Positions 1 through 13,266 of a stretch of DNA of 64,000 nucleotides are shown here, one piece after another. Both the position numbers and the translations under genes were made by a program. Source of the DNA: Typhlomys cinereus (taxonomy: Eukaryota > Chordata > Mammalia > Rodentia > Platacanthomyidae); contig JALPQD010000101.1 in the NCBI GenBank assembly GCA_023101885.1, positions 6,108,100 through 6,172,099 on the forward strand, written 5' to 3'. Positions within the stretch are counted from its first letter, which is position 1. Every line of letters begins with the position of its first letter. Under the pieces are notes generated by a model. It worked only from the letters and a program-made list of their open reading frames with translations. It had not been told where the DNA came from and did not search any database.

Positions 1-269
1 ATGCCTTCAAGCACCTTGCAACCTAATTATAGCCCTGGCCACTTGGCTTTTTTGATTAGAGATCATACAAGTTGCATGTGGCCTTCTGAAGCTTGCAGCT
101 CTCTATCTGCTTTCAATGTACAGTCCTCAAAATAGCCGAGCATTCTTCACATTGTTGTAAAAAATCTCTGTGTTTGGTCTTTGGCCCACCTTCTCAGCGT
201 CCTTTCTTTCTGACTCTCTGGTTATTGCTTGTCACACTTATTCTTCTTTTTGTTGTGAGGCAATCTGCT

Positions 270-490
270 GAGACTCAAGCAAGTTAGGGGAGAAAGGGAG
301 ATGTGTTGTGGTTTATGGTTCCAGAAGAGTCGCAGAGCAGGAAGCAAGGCTAGAGACTGGAGCGGGGATCTGTTCGGGTCTACACAGCTGTCATCAAGGC
401 ACGGAGAGCAAGAGCAAACTAAGAGGAAGCGAGGTCAAGTTACCACCTGTAAGCATCTTTTCTCCAGCAAGACCCTGTTTTTCTAAAGTG
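270..490 (-). repeat. MaLR-type LTR fragment
   Basis: The stretch with caagttaggggagaaaggg followed by tttatggttccagaag resembles the same part of the MT/ORR1-like elements at 40279 and 62020. Only one end is recognisable. Confidence 0.45.
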
Positions 491-1401
491 CCTCAACTTC
501 CTTAACATCAGCTAAGGACTCAAATGCACACGCCTATGGGGTCACTCATATTCAAATTATGTCAGTATTTCCTGTTAGTTTCTCTAGAAAGTTGTTGTTT
601 TCATATCTGCCAACATTAAGACATACTGTTCTGTTTTCTTCAAATATGCTTCCATGCACTTCTCACGCAGATCATTCTTGCCTATCCATCAATCTCAATC
701 CAAAGAAAGCATCCTCAGCCATGACTTAAGGAAGCCTAGACTAATCTAGCTCCTCTGATACATGTGCCCATCACTGTACGCTTCCTGCTACCCAGCACTC
801 CTTTAATTTATAGGTATTGATTCAAATTCTGTATTCCGTGAGCTCTTGGAAGGCTTAAGACTAGGACATTGTTTGGATCACTACTGGGTCTGCAGTCCTT
901 AGTAGAGTGGAGCTGATCCTCAATGTACAGTGCCAGACTAAATAATTAGCTTTGACCATTTTTAAAGATGAAGTTATGGAAACCACCCATGCTTAATGCA
1001 GAGTGCATTTCTAGTGACTTGTGACTAATGGCTTAGAAAGAATGCCAGAAAAACACTAATAAATTCTCATTCTCTAACTTTGATTTCCAGAAAACATGCA
1101 GAAAACCAGCCTTTTAATTTGAACATCATTCATATCTTAAAATATATGAGTTTTCAACTAGGCTCTCAGAACATACCAAACTTCTGCAAAGAACTTCTTG
1201 ATACTCCCACTTTGATGGTGAGAAAACCAAGGTCCTCTCTAAAGAGGTTAAGCAACTTGACTTGCTGTGTAAGTGAACTGGAAGCTATGTATATATGACC
1301 ACCATTGCAGACCTTCCTGTGGATGCTCACATCTAGAAAGCATATTCTTACTAGTCTATAGGAGTGAGGAGTTTGCAGCCAATTGGATTACCATGACTGT
1401 G

Positions 1402-1403
<2 letters not shown>
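491..1403. other. No recognised feature
   Basis: AT-rich intronic sequence of ZCCHC24 intron 2. I see no exon, SINE or tandem repeat in it. Confidence 0.6.

Positions 1404-1432
<29 letters not shown>
1404..1432. repeat. (TC)n microsatellite
   Basis: About 14 perfect TC units. Confidence 0.95.
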
Positions 1433-1433
<1 letters not shown>

Positions 1434-1983
1434 ATGATTAGAAACATAGGTCATCTGATAACAGAACAACAAAAACACATGAAGAAAAATGAGAAAAAGG
1501 GACAATTCAAGCCAAAGAGACCTGCTTAGAAGAATGGAGGGAAGATCCAGGCAGCGCTCAAAGTAACAGAAGACATAAACAGCCTTGCAGGCCCTGCAGA
1601 CATCCCCGGAGACCCCACCCAACCTTCTCAAGGGCACAGAACAGTCTCTGGCAAGCCACCCGCCCTGCTCCCGAGGAACCACCATGCATTTAAAAGGCAC
1701 AAAACAATGCAAAGCGTGTTCTCTGACCACAATGGAATAAAGTTAGAAATCATGAAGGGATGTTTGGGAAGCTCACAAACACACGGACAGTAAACAACAC
1801 ATTTTTGAAAAGCCAGTGGTTCGGAAAGGAAATCACGAGAAAGAGAAAAGGCTCAGAGGCACATGAACATAAACAGGCCGACTGTGGAGGTTTCATGAGT
1901 GGCTGATGAAGAGCTTCGTAGCTGCAAGCATCTGCGTTGACAAAGGAAGAGGCGGGTTGAACGGAGGGATGGAGCCTTTGCAG
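1433..1983. other. No recognised feature
   Basis: Intronic sequence with chance open frames on the minus strand only. The segment 1440-1800 is purine-rich and could be old L1, but I could not confirm this. Confidence 0.5.
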
Positions 1984-2165
1984 CATGAGCGTGAGGGATC
2001 CGAGTTCAGACCCCAGATCTCATGTAAAAATGCTGGGCAGATATAGCCGCAGCCTGTAATTCCAGCCCTGGATGGTAGAGCTTGGGAAAGCCCAGAGCAA
2101 AGCAGTTTGGGAGGTAGAGCAAACCAGGATTATGCCTGATGTCATCCTTGGGCCTCCACAGGCAC
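1984..2165 (+). repeat. Subfamily B tRNA-derived SINE, 5'-truncated
   Basis: It contains the family landmarks gagttcagacccc, aaaaatgctgggcag, agcccagagcaaagc and tcatccttgggcctcca. The tRNA-like head is missing. Confidence 0.8.
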
Positions 2166-2212
2166 ACCCAGTCAAGTTCTCTCTCTCTCTCCTACCTTTT
2201 TTTTTTTTTTGC

Positions 2213-2370
2213 TTCGTTTTGGGACTTCCCAGGCTCCATCAAGGCTAGAAGTGCAGGCCCCTGCCATTTTTACCTGGTGTTTTTATGTGGAACCTGGGAT
2301 CTGAACTCAGGACCTTCTGCTTGAGAGGCAAAGTCTTAACCCCAGAGCCATCTCTTCATACCCCCCTCCC
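2213..2370 (-). repeat. Subfamily B SINE, head half
   Basis: The reverse complement carries gatggctctggggttaag, ctgagttcagatcccagg and the body up to ggcctgca. It faces the copy at 1984, giving a tail-to-tail pair. A (CA)n tract follows at 2399-2438. Confidence 0.8.
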
Positions 2371-2398
2371 GTCTCTGTCTCTCTGACTCTCTCTTACT

Positions 2399-2438
2399 TA
2401 CACACACACACACACACATACACACACACACACACACA
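2399..2438. repeat. (CA)n microsatellite
   Basis: CA repeat interrupted once by a TA. Confidence 0.95.
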
Positions 2439-2446
2439 AAGAAAGA

Positions 2447-2590
2447 CATGAGGTTAGGCATAGTGGCACATGCTTGTAACCCCTGGAAGGAAGGGGCAGG
2501 AGGACAGGAGTTCAAAGCCAGCACACAGCAAGCAAGGCCAGCTTGGGCTACAGAGACCCCGTCTCATAAAACCCCAAACAAAAACAACGA
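2447..2590 (+). repeat. B1 SINE
   Basis: 7SL-derived: ggcatagtggcacatgcttg, ggaggacaggagttcaaagc, ggccagcttgggctacagag and an A-rich tail after ccccgtctc. A weaker B1-like stretch (2595-2705) follows. Confidence 0.85.
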
Positions 2591-2924
2591 AAAAATGTGG
2601 GCAGACGCGAAGGTGTACACCTGTAAGTACTGGAGAGGGTTAAGTAGGAGAGCACAAGTATGACGCACGCTTGGGATACACAAAACAACAAAACAAACAA
2701 AAACAAGCTCTATTTCTTTGGGAGTGTAGCCACGGTAGGTTTTTGTGCTCGGTAGACATCTCCACGTCCAAGTACATTTGGACAGTCACTAAAAATACAA
2801 TAAAGAAGACATGGAGACAGGATGGGGAATGCATTGGGGAGCTCGGGAAAAAGTGAGGGGACTAGGGTGGTTATGATCAATACTCATTGTATACATGTAT
2901 GAAAATTTCAAAGAATAACTAAAG

Positions 2925-3172
2925 GGGATGGAGAGATGGCTCAGGGTTAAGCAGAAGGTCCTGAGTTCAGATACCAGGTCCCACATAAAAATGCCAGGTG
3001 AAACCGGTGACAACCTGCACTTCTGGCCCTGGTGGGTGGAACCTGGGAAATCCCAGAGCAAAGCAAGGAGGAGGACGCAATCCACGATGATTCCCGATGT
3101 CATCCTTGGTCCTCCATAGGGACACACAACACAGAGTAAAATAAATAAATAAAATATTAAAAAAGAGTAAAA
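2925..3172 (+). repeat. Subfamily B SINE
   Basis: Nearly full-length with a small head deletion: gatggagagatggctcaggg, ccaggtcccacataaaaatg, cccagagcaaagcaaggagg, then a tail of AATAAATAAATAAA type typical of T+ class SINEs. Confidence 0.85.
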
Positions 3173-3483
3173 TACTATTAACTAAAAACATGAGGAAGAT
3201 GTGAAGTTAGTGATCTAGTCTTAGCCTTCCATCTCAAGAAACAAACATAAAAACAAACAAAGCAAATTCCCAGAAGGGAGTAATAACCAGCAGCACGGAG
3301 AGCTGAAAGAAGCCACCTGAAGGGATACTTCGTTCTTGATTCACAGTCGTTCTTGATTCTGAGTCCTGGTTCTGGCTCAATTCACAGCAGTTCAAAGGTG
3401 GAGGCAGCCAGTTGTCCACTTGATGGGTAGTAGGTACACACATGAGGTAAACCAGGACACTGAGACATCATTCAGCCTTAAAA

Positions 3484-3711
3484 AGAAATTCTGTAAGATG
3501 CTTGTCCTGCAACGAGGATCAGAGTTCCGATCTCCAGAACCCACATAAAAGGTGTGGCGGCAGCCTGTAAATCCCAAACAGGGAATCTCTAGGACCAATG
3601 GACTGTCCAGACAGACCAATTGGCAAGCTCTGGGTTCAACAGAAACATCCTGCCTCAATAAATGATGTGGCAAGCAATCAAGCTATCCAACATCAACTTC
3701 AGGTCTCCATA

Positions 3712-3757
<46 letters not shown>
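3484..3757 (+). repeat. B3-like SINE with (CA)n tail
   Basis: B2-superfamily: it has the head (ctgtaagatgcttgtcctgc), a body with the ctgcctcaataa motif, and an end reading catcaacttcaggtctccat that runs into a 42-bp CA tract at 3715-3756. Confidence 0.7.
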
Positions 3758-3934
3758 AGATAAAGAAATACCAACCCATGCTATGACATAGATGAGCTGA
3801 GGACATTGTGTGGCACGGAACTCTAGTCACAAAAGGACAAACATTCCTGATTCTATCTGTGTTAGACAGAGAAGCTGCACTCATGGACAGGCAGTAAAAC
3901 CACAAGAGGCTGTTGTGGTGGTGGTGTTACCTTT

Positions 3935-4219
3935 TTTTTTTTTAAATTTTTTTTTATTATTATTTTTTATTCAACTGTGCGCATGTGCGTGTGTGTGTGC
4001 GCGTGTGTGTCTGTGTATATGTAGAACCACGGACGAATTGCAAACCACCATGGACGCCTCCACCTCCTTCTGCCCCGGGATTCACAGGCTCCGCCTACCA
4101 GGACCAGAGCCCAGGCCGCCCCGCTTCCGCCTGGCGTCTATACGTGGGATCTGGGATCCGAACTCAGGACCTTCCGCCTGCAAGGCGGAGGCTTAACCCC
4201 TGAGCCACCTCTCCAGCCC
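3935..4219 (-). repeat. Subfamily A SINE, full length
   Basis: A young copy flanked by a 14-bp target-site duplication GTGGTGTTACCTTT (3921-3934 and 4220-4233). The reverse complement starts GGGCTGGAGAGGTGGCTCAG (tRNA A box) and ends in (CA)n and an A-rich tail. Confidence 0.92.
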
Positions 4220-4504
4220 GTGGTGTTACCTTTTATGGGTTCAAAGTTTCAGTCTTGTCAGGTGAAAGGGTTCTGCAGCTGGGATGGGGTGGAACACATG
4301 CAGCTAAGTGAACGTATTTAATAGCACCAAACTATGCATTTAAACATAGCTACCAAGGGAGCCACGTGGTGCACACCCATGATCCCAGCCAGCACTGGGA
4401 GACCCGGGTGGGAAAGACTGCACTATGTATGGGAACCTGCTTGCAGCAAATGTTAAAATGATAAATTTTCTGTTATGCATATTTTACCATAGTTCTTAGG
4501 AACA

Positions 4505-4930
4505 TTTAGAATGGAAAGCAATGGAATGGAATAGAAAATCAGCTAGACCAGAAGTTGGCTATTAGAAAAGTTCAACAAAATTACAGATAAAGGGGATCAA
4601 ACTTGGGTGACTAGACTTAGCGGCAAGCACCTTTCTCCGCTGAGCCATCTCACCTTTCGCTAGTTTTGTCCAGGGGAAAGAGAGAACACTTGAATTTCAG
4701 GAATCAGAATTCCTGGAAGAAGAGGCATTATTACTGACCCCGCAGAAAGAAAAAAGACCTAAGAGAACATTTGAACAATTGAGTGCATCCAAGGAAACAT
4801 TCCTAGACATGCACCAACCGTAAGAACAAATTCAAGGAGAAATAGGCAATCAGGATAGATTTAAAACACGTAAAATTGACCCACAAAAGAAGGGCCCGAC
4901 TCACATGGCTTTGGAGGTGAAGAATCAGTT
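4505..4930 (+). repeat. L1 ORF2-like fragment
   Basis: Two A-rich stretches (about 4505-4590 and 4665-4930) resemble degenerate L1 ORF2 sequence, for example the part reading agaagggcccgactcacatg. A short tRNA-like minus-strand SINE fragment (4592-4664, ending gctgagccatctcacc) splits them. The SNRPC retrocopy inserted at the right end. Confidence 0.5.
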
Positions 4931-5134
4931 AATATCCAAGGGAAGTCAACGGCCTGCAGAGCAACATGCCCAAGTTTTATTGTGACCACTGCGACACATA
5001 TCTAACCCTCGACCCTTCATCTATGAGGAAGACACACTGCAGCATAGGAAACAAAGAGAAGGGGAAGGACCACCATCAGAACTGGATGGATGAGCAGGCT
5101 CAGGGCCTGACTGACAAGCATTTTCCACAAGGAA

Positions 5135-5796
5135 AGACACCATTCCCTCACCAATTTGATTAGCAAGATGAATATGGATTCCTTTGTCATGTAGATCGGC
5201 CAGAAGATATCATGCGTGACTGAAGGAAGGGTCTCATTAAACATCTCACATCACTAAAGGATAGCAACTGGACATGATTTTTGTCCTCAATGAATCTAAA
5301 ACTCAGAAAGCTTCCAAAGCCAAGTTTGCACTTACAAATCTAGTCAAGGAATGTATAGCAGGGCAGCGTTCCAAGTAGCATATTTATGAGACGCCTAGCG
5401 CTGAACCTGGGTCGTCTGGAAGACGTGACTGGTGTACACAGGTGGGAAGATGGGTGAGCACATTGGGAGGGTGGGATTACATGCTAAGTCTTGTGATAAT
5501 AGGCTTTACTCTCAACATAAGGAGTTTGGAAATGAGAGAAATCAGTGTTGGTTACAAGAATTCCTGGGAGAAAGAATAACAAAAGGCCTCCTGCTGTGGT
5601 CCTTATTGCTACTGTGTGTTTGAATGAAAGCCATACACACAGTGTACCCTTGTGGTGAGATACACTGGCTTTAGAACCAGCCTGGCTGGGTTTCGAACCT
5701 GGCTCAGTTGCCAATAGATGCATGATCTTCAGTATTTATCCTTTCTGTGCTCAGTTTCGTCGCTTAAAAAAGTAGTTAGTAACAGAATCTACAAAA
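5135..5796. other. Foreign segment splitting the SNRPC retrocopy
   Basis: About 660 bp with no relation to SNRPC coding sequence separates the two halves. An 8-bp direct repeat, ACAAGGAA, flanks it (5127-5134 and 5797-5804). It contains a MIR at its right end. It could be retained intron from the source transcript or a later insertion; see the findings. I do not recognise the left 500 bp. Confidence 0.6.
5655..5790 (+). repeat. MIR SINE
   Basis: The sequence matches the MIR body, with a tRNA-like tggctttagaaccagcctgg segment, then cctggctcagttgcc, then the conserved ctgtgctcagtttcgtcgct core. MIR stopped moving before placental mammals radiated. Confidence 0.75.
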
Positions 5797-6409
5797 ACAA
5801 GGAATGTTCTCCCCAGCTCCATTCTCCACACTACCTCCTGCAGGGGCCATGATCCCACCTCCTCCCAGTCTCCCAGGCCCTCCTCCTCCTCCTGGGATGA
5901 TGCCCATGGGACCTGCTCCATGAATGAGGCCACCCATGGGAGGCCACATGCCTACGATGCCCAGGCCTCAATGAGGAGACCTCCTGCTCAACCCACGATG
6001 GTGCCCACTCAGCCTGGCATGATGCAGCCAGACAGATAAAAGGAGAGTCTCGTCTGCTTCTGTGCTATGTGTTCTGTCCACCAAGTGACTGTGGTGTTGA
6101 GTGTTTCCTAGCGGCCTGGGGAGGAAGATGTGCTCCCCTTCCTAGCCAGGAGAAGAATAGTTTGCACGGTTGAGAAGTGCAACAAAAATGTGGTTTTCAT
6201 TGTGTTGTGAAATGTGGAAATAAAATCGTCAGCTCTTTTTGGAAAAAAAAAATAGTTAATATCAACCTAAGGGAATTCATTCCCAGCACACACCATGGCA
6301 ACAATGAACCTGGAAAGCTTCAGACATAAGCCCAGACAAAGTATTGTGCTTGCTAGGAACGGAAGTGCCAGGTGAGCCCGAGGAGCACCAAGATTCAGAG
6401 TTGATAAAA

Positions 6410-6605
6410 AATGTTCTGTGGGCTTAGGAGTTGGGTCAGCGGATAAAGGTAATTGCTGCTAGGCCTGAAGACTTGAGTTCCAACCCCAGACCTCACATGG
6501 AGGTCACAAAACTCCAGAGCTGTCTTCTGACCTCCACACACATGCCACGGAATACATGCATGTGAGTGTGTACACATACACATGCACAAAGATAAATGAG
6601 AACAT
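6410..6605 (+). repeat. B2-superfamily SINE
   Basis: It has a head (gagttgggtcagcggataaa), a B-box-like gagttccaaccccag, and an end reading cttctgacctccacacacat followed by a CA/TG-rich tail. The copy is degenerate. Confidence 0.65.
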
Positions 6606-6747
6606 GTTAAAAACTGATTGTGGTGGTGGGCAAAAAAATCACAGTTGCACAATTTAAGTGAATTAATTACATGGGAAGTAAATTATGTCTCCTTCAATCT
6701 GTTACTCCCCCCCCAAAAAGCATCTTATGTTTCATACTTCATGTCTT

Positions 6748-7046
6748 TTTTAAAATTTTTAAAAATTTATTATTTATTCAATTGTGCGTGTATGCGTGTG
6801 CGCGCGTGTGTGTATGTATGTGTGTGTGTGTAGAATAGAACCACGGACGAATTCGGGAACCACCATGGACCGCCTCCACCTCCTCCTTGTTTACTCTGCC
6901 CCGGGATTCACAGGCTCTGCCCTACCAGGACCAGAAACGCAGGCCGCCCCTGTTGCCCAGCTCTATACGTGGGGTCTAGGATCCGAAACTCAGGACCTTT
7001 CGCCTGCAAGGCAGAGGCTTAACTCCTGAGCCATCTCTCCAGCCCC
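6748..7046 (-). repeat. Subfamily A SINE, full length
   Basis: Flanked by CATACTTCATGTCTT (6733-6747) and a near-identical copy with a 2-bp insertion (from 7047). Orientation is shown by the 5' end at the right (…tctccagcccc) and the A-tail at the left. Confidence 0.9.
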
Positions 7047-7067
7047 CATACTTCATATGTCTTATTT

Positions 7068-7190
7068 GTTTATTTATTGAGACGAGGTCTTGCTATGTAG
7101 CACAGACTGGATGGGAACTGAAACTCACAGTGATCCCTCTTGATTTTAGCTTTCCAAGTGCCAGGATTATAGGTGTGCTCACCTTGCTTG
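7068..7190 (-). repeat. B1 SINE
   Basis: Antisense B1: gagacgaggtcttgctatgt, then caagtgccaggattataggt and gtgctcacc. Confidence 0.8.
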
Positions 7191-7199
7191 CTTACACGG

Positions 7200-9252
<2,053 letters not shown>

Positions 9253-9392
9253 TTAGCAGCAGCGCGGGCAGAATGACTTCTGTATGCCACCCCTACTCCA
9301 ATTCACACGGAGCTTTCAGAGGCCCCAGGGCCTGAGTTCTAATCCTAACTCTAGTTATGGGCTCAGTCTCAGCCACCTTGCTGGTACCATGC

Positions 9393-9768
9393 TGTTCTAG
9401 TTAGGTGTCAGCTTGACGGCTGACACTCTGAGCTCTGGGCACAGTTGTAAGAAATTAGTAGGTGAGTTAAGCCCCTGAGCAAACCTGCAGGAGATTATCT
9501 CTTGATGGGTCCAGCCCTCGGTGGGCAGGGCTGGTCCTGAGCAGGTGATTAAGACAGGTGGAACTGGTTGAGGAAGTTGGATCCTTCTGCTGTCTCTCCC
9601 AGCCATTCTGTGGATATGGTGTGGCCAGTTCTCTTGGCCCTTGGTGTTGGTGTGAGCTCTCCTACCAGGCTGGACAAGGAAGTGTAACTGGACTATGGTA
9701 AGCCCAAGTAAAACCCCTTAAGCTTTGGTTGTGCATTTATGGAAAGCAATACAGAGTGACTATAACAC
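9393..9768 (+). repeat. MaLR-like LTR (family 1)
   Basis: It starts TGTTCTAGTTAGGTGTCAGC and ends near ctataacaca. The internal landmarks gttaagccc, ggagattatct and gtggatatggtgtggccag are shared with the copies at 24892, 36256 and 40136. Non-coding LTR. Confidence 0.75.
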
Positions 9769-10019
9769 ACAGGAGCAACAGCCACCGTCTAGGGCTTCCA
9801 TAAGACTGGTGTGAACACGCTAAAGATTGTCATCATGACCATGAGTACTTGACACTGCACAAGATCAGGTGTGGTGCTTAATGCTGTTGCCTTGACGTGA
9901 TCTACAATCACGTAGGAAATAAACCGCCGTGCACATATCCCTGCGTTTCCAGACTGGGTTCATTAAAATGGGCAGATATACCCTAAATGTTGGCCATACT
10001 GTTACATAGGCTGGGGGTC

Positions 10020-10240
10020 TGGACTGGATAAAAAAGGAGATACAGGGAGCTGAGTACCAGTAGTTGTATCTCTACTTCCTGATGGTGGATGTAACGTGAC
10101 CGGCCGCCTCATGCTCCTGCCGCCGTGCCTTCCACACACGATGGACCCACGTATCCTTGAACCCTGAGCCAAAAACAAACGCTTCCTCCCTTAAGAGGCT
10201 TTTGCTAGGCTTTTTGTCACAAGGACAAAAAGAAAAAAAA
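10020..10240 (+). repeat. MaLR LTR fragment (MT/ORR1-like 3' end)
   Basis: Contains ccttgaaccctgagccaaaa, cttcctcccttaagaggct and tttgtcacaaggacaaaa, the typical end of rodent MaLR LTRs. Confidence 0.6.
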
Positions 10241-11477
10241 AAAAAAACCTAAACTAATATAGAAGGTGTCCTGGAAGTCACCTGTCAGGCATGGGGTTCC
10301 GCCACAACTAATGGGAGAGATTTCAAGCCATTACTGCTGAAGAAGAGCCTGGGGGCTAGCAGCAGAGCTTCTCATGCCCATGGTCCATGCACAGGGAGCC
10401 GGGGCCTGGGCCACCTCACTGCGAACTCGAGAAGGAAGTGGCCACTCTCCCTCCTCCACATGACAGGAACCAGACACCCAAGCAGACGCAGCTCGGGCCC
10501 TCCTGGTGTATACAGCCTCTATTTATAGGCGTCTCGGGATCTGAGCGGCCTGGCACCCAGGAATTTAGTGACAGTGGGGCCTGCGGCGGAGCTGGTAAGG
10601 AACAGACATGGGCCCCCTTTCCTAGGAAAAGGTCCAGGCTGCAGAGGGACACTTCTCCAGGAAGAAAGACCAGTGACAAATGTAGATACGTTACTTGGGG
10701 TCCCGTGACTCTAACATAGATGCCCAAGAATGGCAGGAAGAAACTGGGGGGATTGGACTGATAGGAGAAAATGGGAGTCTTGTTTTCAGGCACCCTCAGG
10801 AGGGAGCAGGGTTCCTGGAAGCAGGGTTTAGGCTCCCTTGCAAAGAGTGAGCAGATGGGGACCAGCCCTCGGTGCCTCCTCACTGTAGGAAGGGGGAAGA
10901 AGCGAACCAAGAGCAGTATGCTGGGGTGGACCCTGTGCCCTACTCCAGCCAGAGTGGCTTCTGCCGCATGCTTCCTTCATGCAGCTTCCTTCAGGCGTTT
11001 ATTCCTGGAAGTCCCAGCAATCAGCAACCAGGTGACACAGGACCTCAGACACTGGGCTGTGTGCCCCTCGGCAGTTCTTTCCCTCTCTGGGCCTTTGCGC
11101 TCTCATACATAGCTTACACAGCTCATGCAGAGTCTGAGTTAGGAAAAGACAGAGATGCCACGCCCAGAGCAGCCCAGGCCCTGCACGCAGCATTCCTGCA
11201 GGGACAGAAGGAAGACCCCATGGATCCCGATGACTGCTCAGCCACTGCCTGCTGCCATGAAACCCAGGGCAGAGAGTTCCTACCCCAGCCTGGCTGCAGT
11301 CTGGGTTGATTCTCCAAGTGCGCAGGGCAACCCAGGGTAGATTTGCCCCTGAAGGCAGTGGCTACCTCCTGGAGATGGTGAACCCACAGAGCTACCTTCC
11401 GGGGGGTTGGAGGAAGCCTCCGATGGAAGTCAGGTGAGGTGGTCAAGGCCAAACTCTGGACACCGTACACTTACTAG
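10241..11477. other. Intron 1, no recognised feature
   Basis: Unique sequence with overlapping chance frames on both strands and no exon signals. A weak MIR-like stretch lies near 11050-11110. Confidence 0.55.
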
Positions 11478-11540
11478 GACAGTTGATTCTCGCCACAACC
11501 CTGTGAGTCACTGTCCCCATTTCTCAGATTAAACGAGTGC
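11478..11540 (-). repeat. MIR fragment
   Basis: Antisense MIR core: cacaaccctgtgagtcactg followed by ccccatttctcagattaaac. Confidence 0.55.
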
Positions 11541-11703
11541 ATCCAAACTTGTATTGAATGCCTGGGAAACTCGTAACCAAAACAGCTTTTTTGGGGCCCC
11601 ACCTCAAAGCCACCACAGCAGCTGCTTGGGATAGAGTGCATATTTTGGTGTGTGGTAAAATCCCCATAATGAAAGTTTCCAGTTTAACGATTTTAAAGCA
11701 CGC

Positions 11704-12030
11704 TGGGCTGCGACTACAGTTCAGTGGCTAAAGCACTTGCCGCACAAGGCCAAAAGATCAGAGTTCAGATCCCTGGATCCCATGGAAAATGTGGGATGGA
11801 TGAGGTGTCCCACCTGTAGCTATGGTCTCGGAAAGGAGACTGGGAATCCCCAGAGCTGGCTTGCCTAGCAAGACTAGCCGTATTAATGAGCTCTGGATTT
11901 GATTGGAAGCCCTGTCATAAGAATAAGTGGGAAGAGCAATTGAGGATGATTTCCTGTATCATGGGGCTTACATAGGCGTGTGCATGTGTCTCACACATGC
12001 AAGCACACACACACACACACACACACACAC
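11704..12030 (+). repeat. B3-like SINE with (CA)n tail
   Basis: It contains cagtggctaaagcacttgcc, gagttcagatccctgg, tggcttgcctagcaagacta and gaagagcaattgagg, and ends in a CA tract at 12006-12030. Confidence 0.8.
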
Positions 12031-12518
12031 TCCCACATATGCATGAAAATAAGTAAGTAGACAAAGTGTTCAGTTCAGTGATATTAAGAATATTCTCATT
12101 GCTATGAAATCACCACCAGTCACCTACAGAACCTTCTACCTTCCCAGGTTAAAATTCTAAAACCACTAGGCATTTCACTCCTAGCCTCCCACCCCCCTGA
12201 ACCTGCATCATCCAGGATCCCTGAGAAGTTGGGTGCCGGTAGTTGTCCCACCAGACGCAGAGCGCCAACCCTCAAGCCCCCCACCTCAAGCCCCCCATAT
12301 GTCCCTTGGGAGACCTGCTCGGCACCAGGACACCATGCCGCTCCATCATGTCTCCCACTGGCCCACGTTGAGGCCACATGTCCCAGCTTCTCAGAGAAAA
12401 GTTCGTCCAAACAAGAAATTCAAAGCTCTGAACCCTGTGACTCACTCTCACGGCTGGGAAATGCAATTTCACGAATAACAACTCTGTTCTCCCTCCACCC
12501 CCCCTTCCCTTTCCTTTT

Positions 12519-12521
12519 NNN
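12519..12521. other. 3-N assembly gap in a pyrimidine tract
   Basis: Three Ns lie inside a C/T-rich run (about 12490-12567) that ends in a 24-T homopolymer. The true length here is uncertain. Confidence 0.95.
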
Positions 12522-12569
12522 CTTTCTTTTTTTTCTTTTTATTTCCTTTTTTTTTTTTTTTTTTTTTGG

Positions 12570-13017
12570 TCTGGATAAGATTTAAGCAAGCCCGTAGGCT
12601 TTAAGACTGTTTTGGAAGCACGTTGCCAAGAGGAATGAGAAGCGCACTAATTACACCCTGAGCAGTGCCCCCCCCTTCACCCCTCTTGTGGCCATGACCA
12701 TCAGCTCACATAGCCCCTCAGGCATCTCCCCCACCAAGCAGCAAAAGGCCTCTGAGCAAGCCACCTTCTCCCTGGCAGCTCGGCACCCCAAATCGCTGCC
12801 TCCTCAGGGTCACAGATAGTCCCTCCTCAGCAGCTCCTGCGCAGAGAAGCAAGGCCGGAGCCCTCCTTGCAGCCTGCAGTTTCCAGCCTTTCCATCACAG
12901 CTGCCCACAGCTCTCTGCCCCAGGCCCACCTCCAGACAACATTGCCAAGCTAAGCATCCAGAACACAGCAGCTGATCTGACCTCACTCCCTTGTTAGAGA
13001 CAGAGAAACAGAGACGG
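12570..13017. other. Intron 1, no recognised feature
   Basis: C-rich unique sequence. Nothing coding or repetitive was recognised. Confidence 0.5.
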
Positions 13018-13266
13018 GACGACAGGCCCTGGAGAGATAGATGCTTGGTGGATAAAGCACTTGCCCCGCAAGAGTGAGGAATGGAGTTCGGGTCCTCAGA
13101 GCCCCCATAAAAAGCAGGTAGACATTGCAGTCAACTGTAACCCCAGCAATTAGAAGGCAGAGACAGGGAATCCTTTGGGGCAAGCTGGCTGGCTAGCCAG
13201 ACTCAGCCTAGCAGACTGATGAACTTTGAGTGCAATGGAGAGAGACCCTGCCTTAATAATAAAAGT
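13018..13266 (+). repeat. B3-like SINE interrupted by a subfamily B SINE
   Basis: The head ccctggagagatagatgctt, a body with ggctggctagccagactcag, and ctgccttaataataaaagtg. At 13263 a subfamily B SINE begins. The missing B3 3' end (attgaagacgcccaatgtca, then cttcaggcctccatac) resumes at 13570-13605. Confidence 0.8.

Larger units (their letters stand above)
4949..6253 (+). pseudogene. SNRPC: SNRPC (U1 snRNP C) processed pseudogene, interrupted
   Basis: This is a retrocopy of U1C, the protein that stabilises U1 snRNA pairing with the 5' splice site. The start ([13 protein letters not shown] at 4966) is clear and keeps zinc ligands C6, C9 and H24. A 3-nt deletion removes the His30 ligand. The frame stops at 5161 (TAG). 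The Pro/Met-rich C-terminal half resumes at about 5797-5804 ([10 protein letters not shown]) and lacks about 20 residues between Pro repeats. It carries a TGA at 5921. The 3' UTR has AATAAA at 6219-6224 and poly(A) at 6243-6252. A target-site duplication flanks the whole copy (4927-4943 and 6254-6275, sharing AGTTAATATC and AAGGGAA). It is non-functional and younger than the L1 fragment beside it. Confidence 0.88.
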
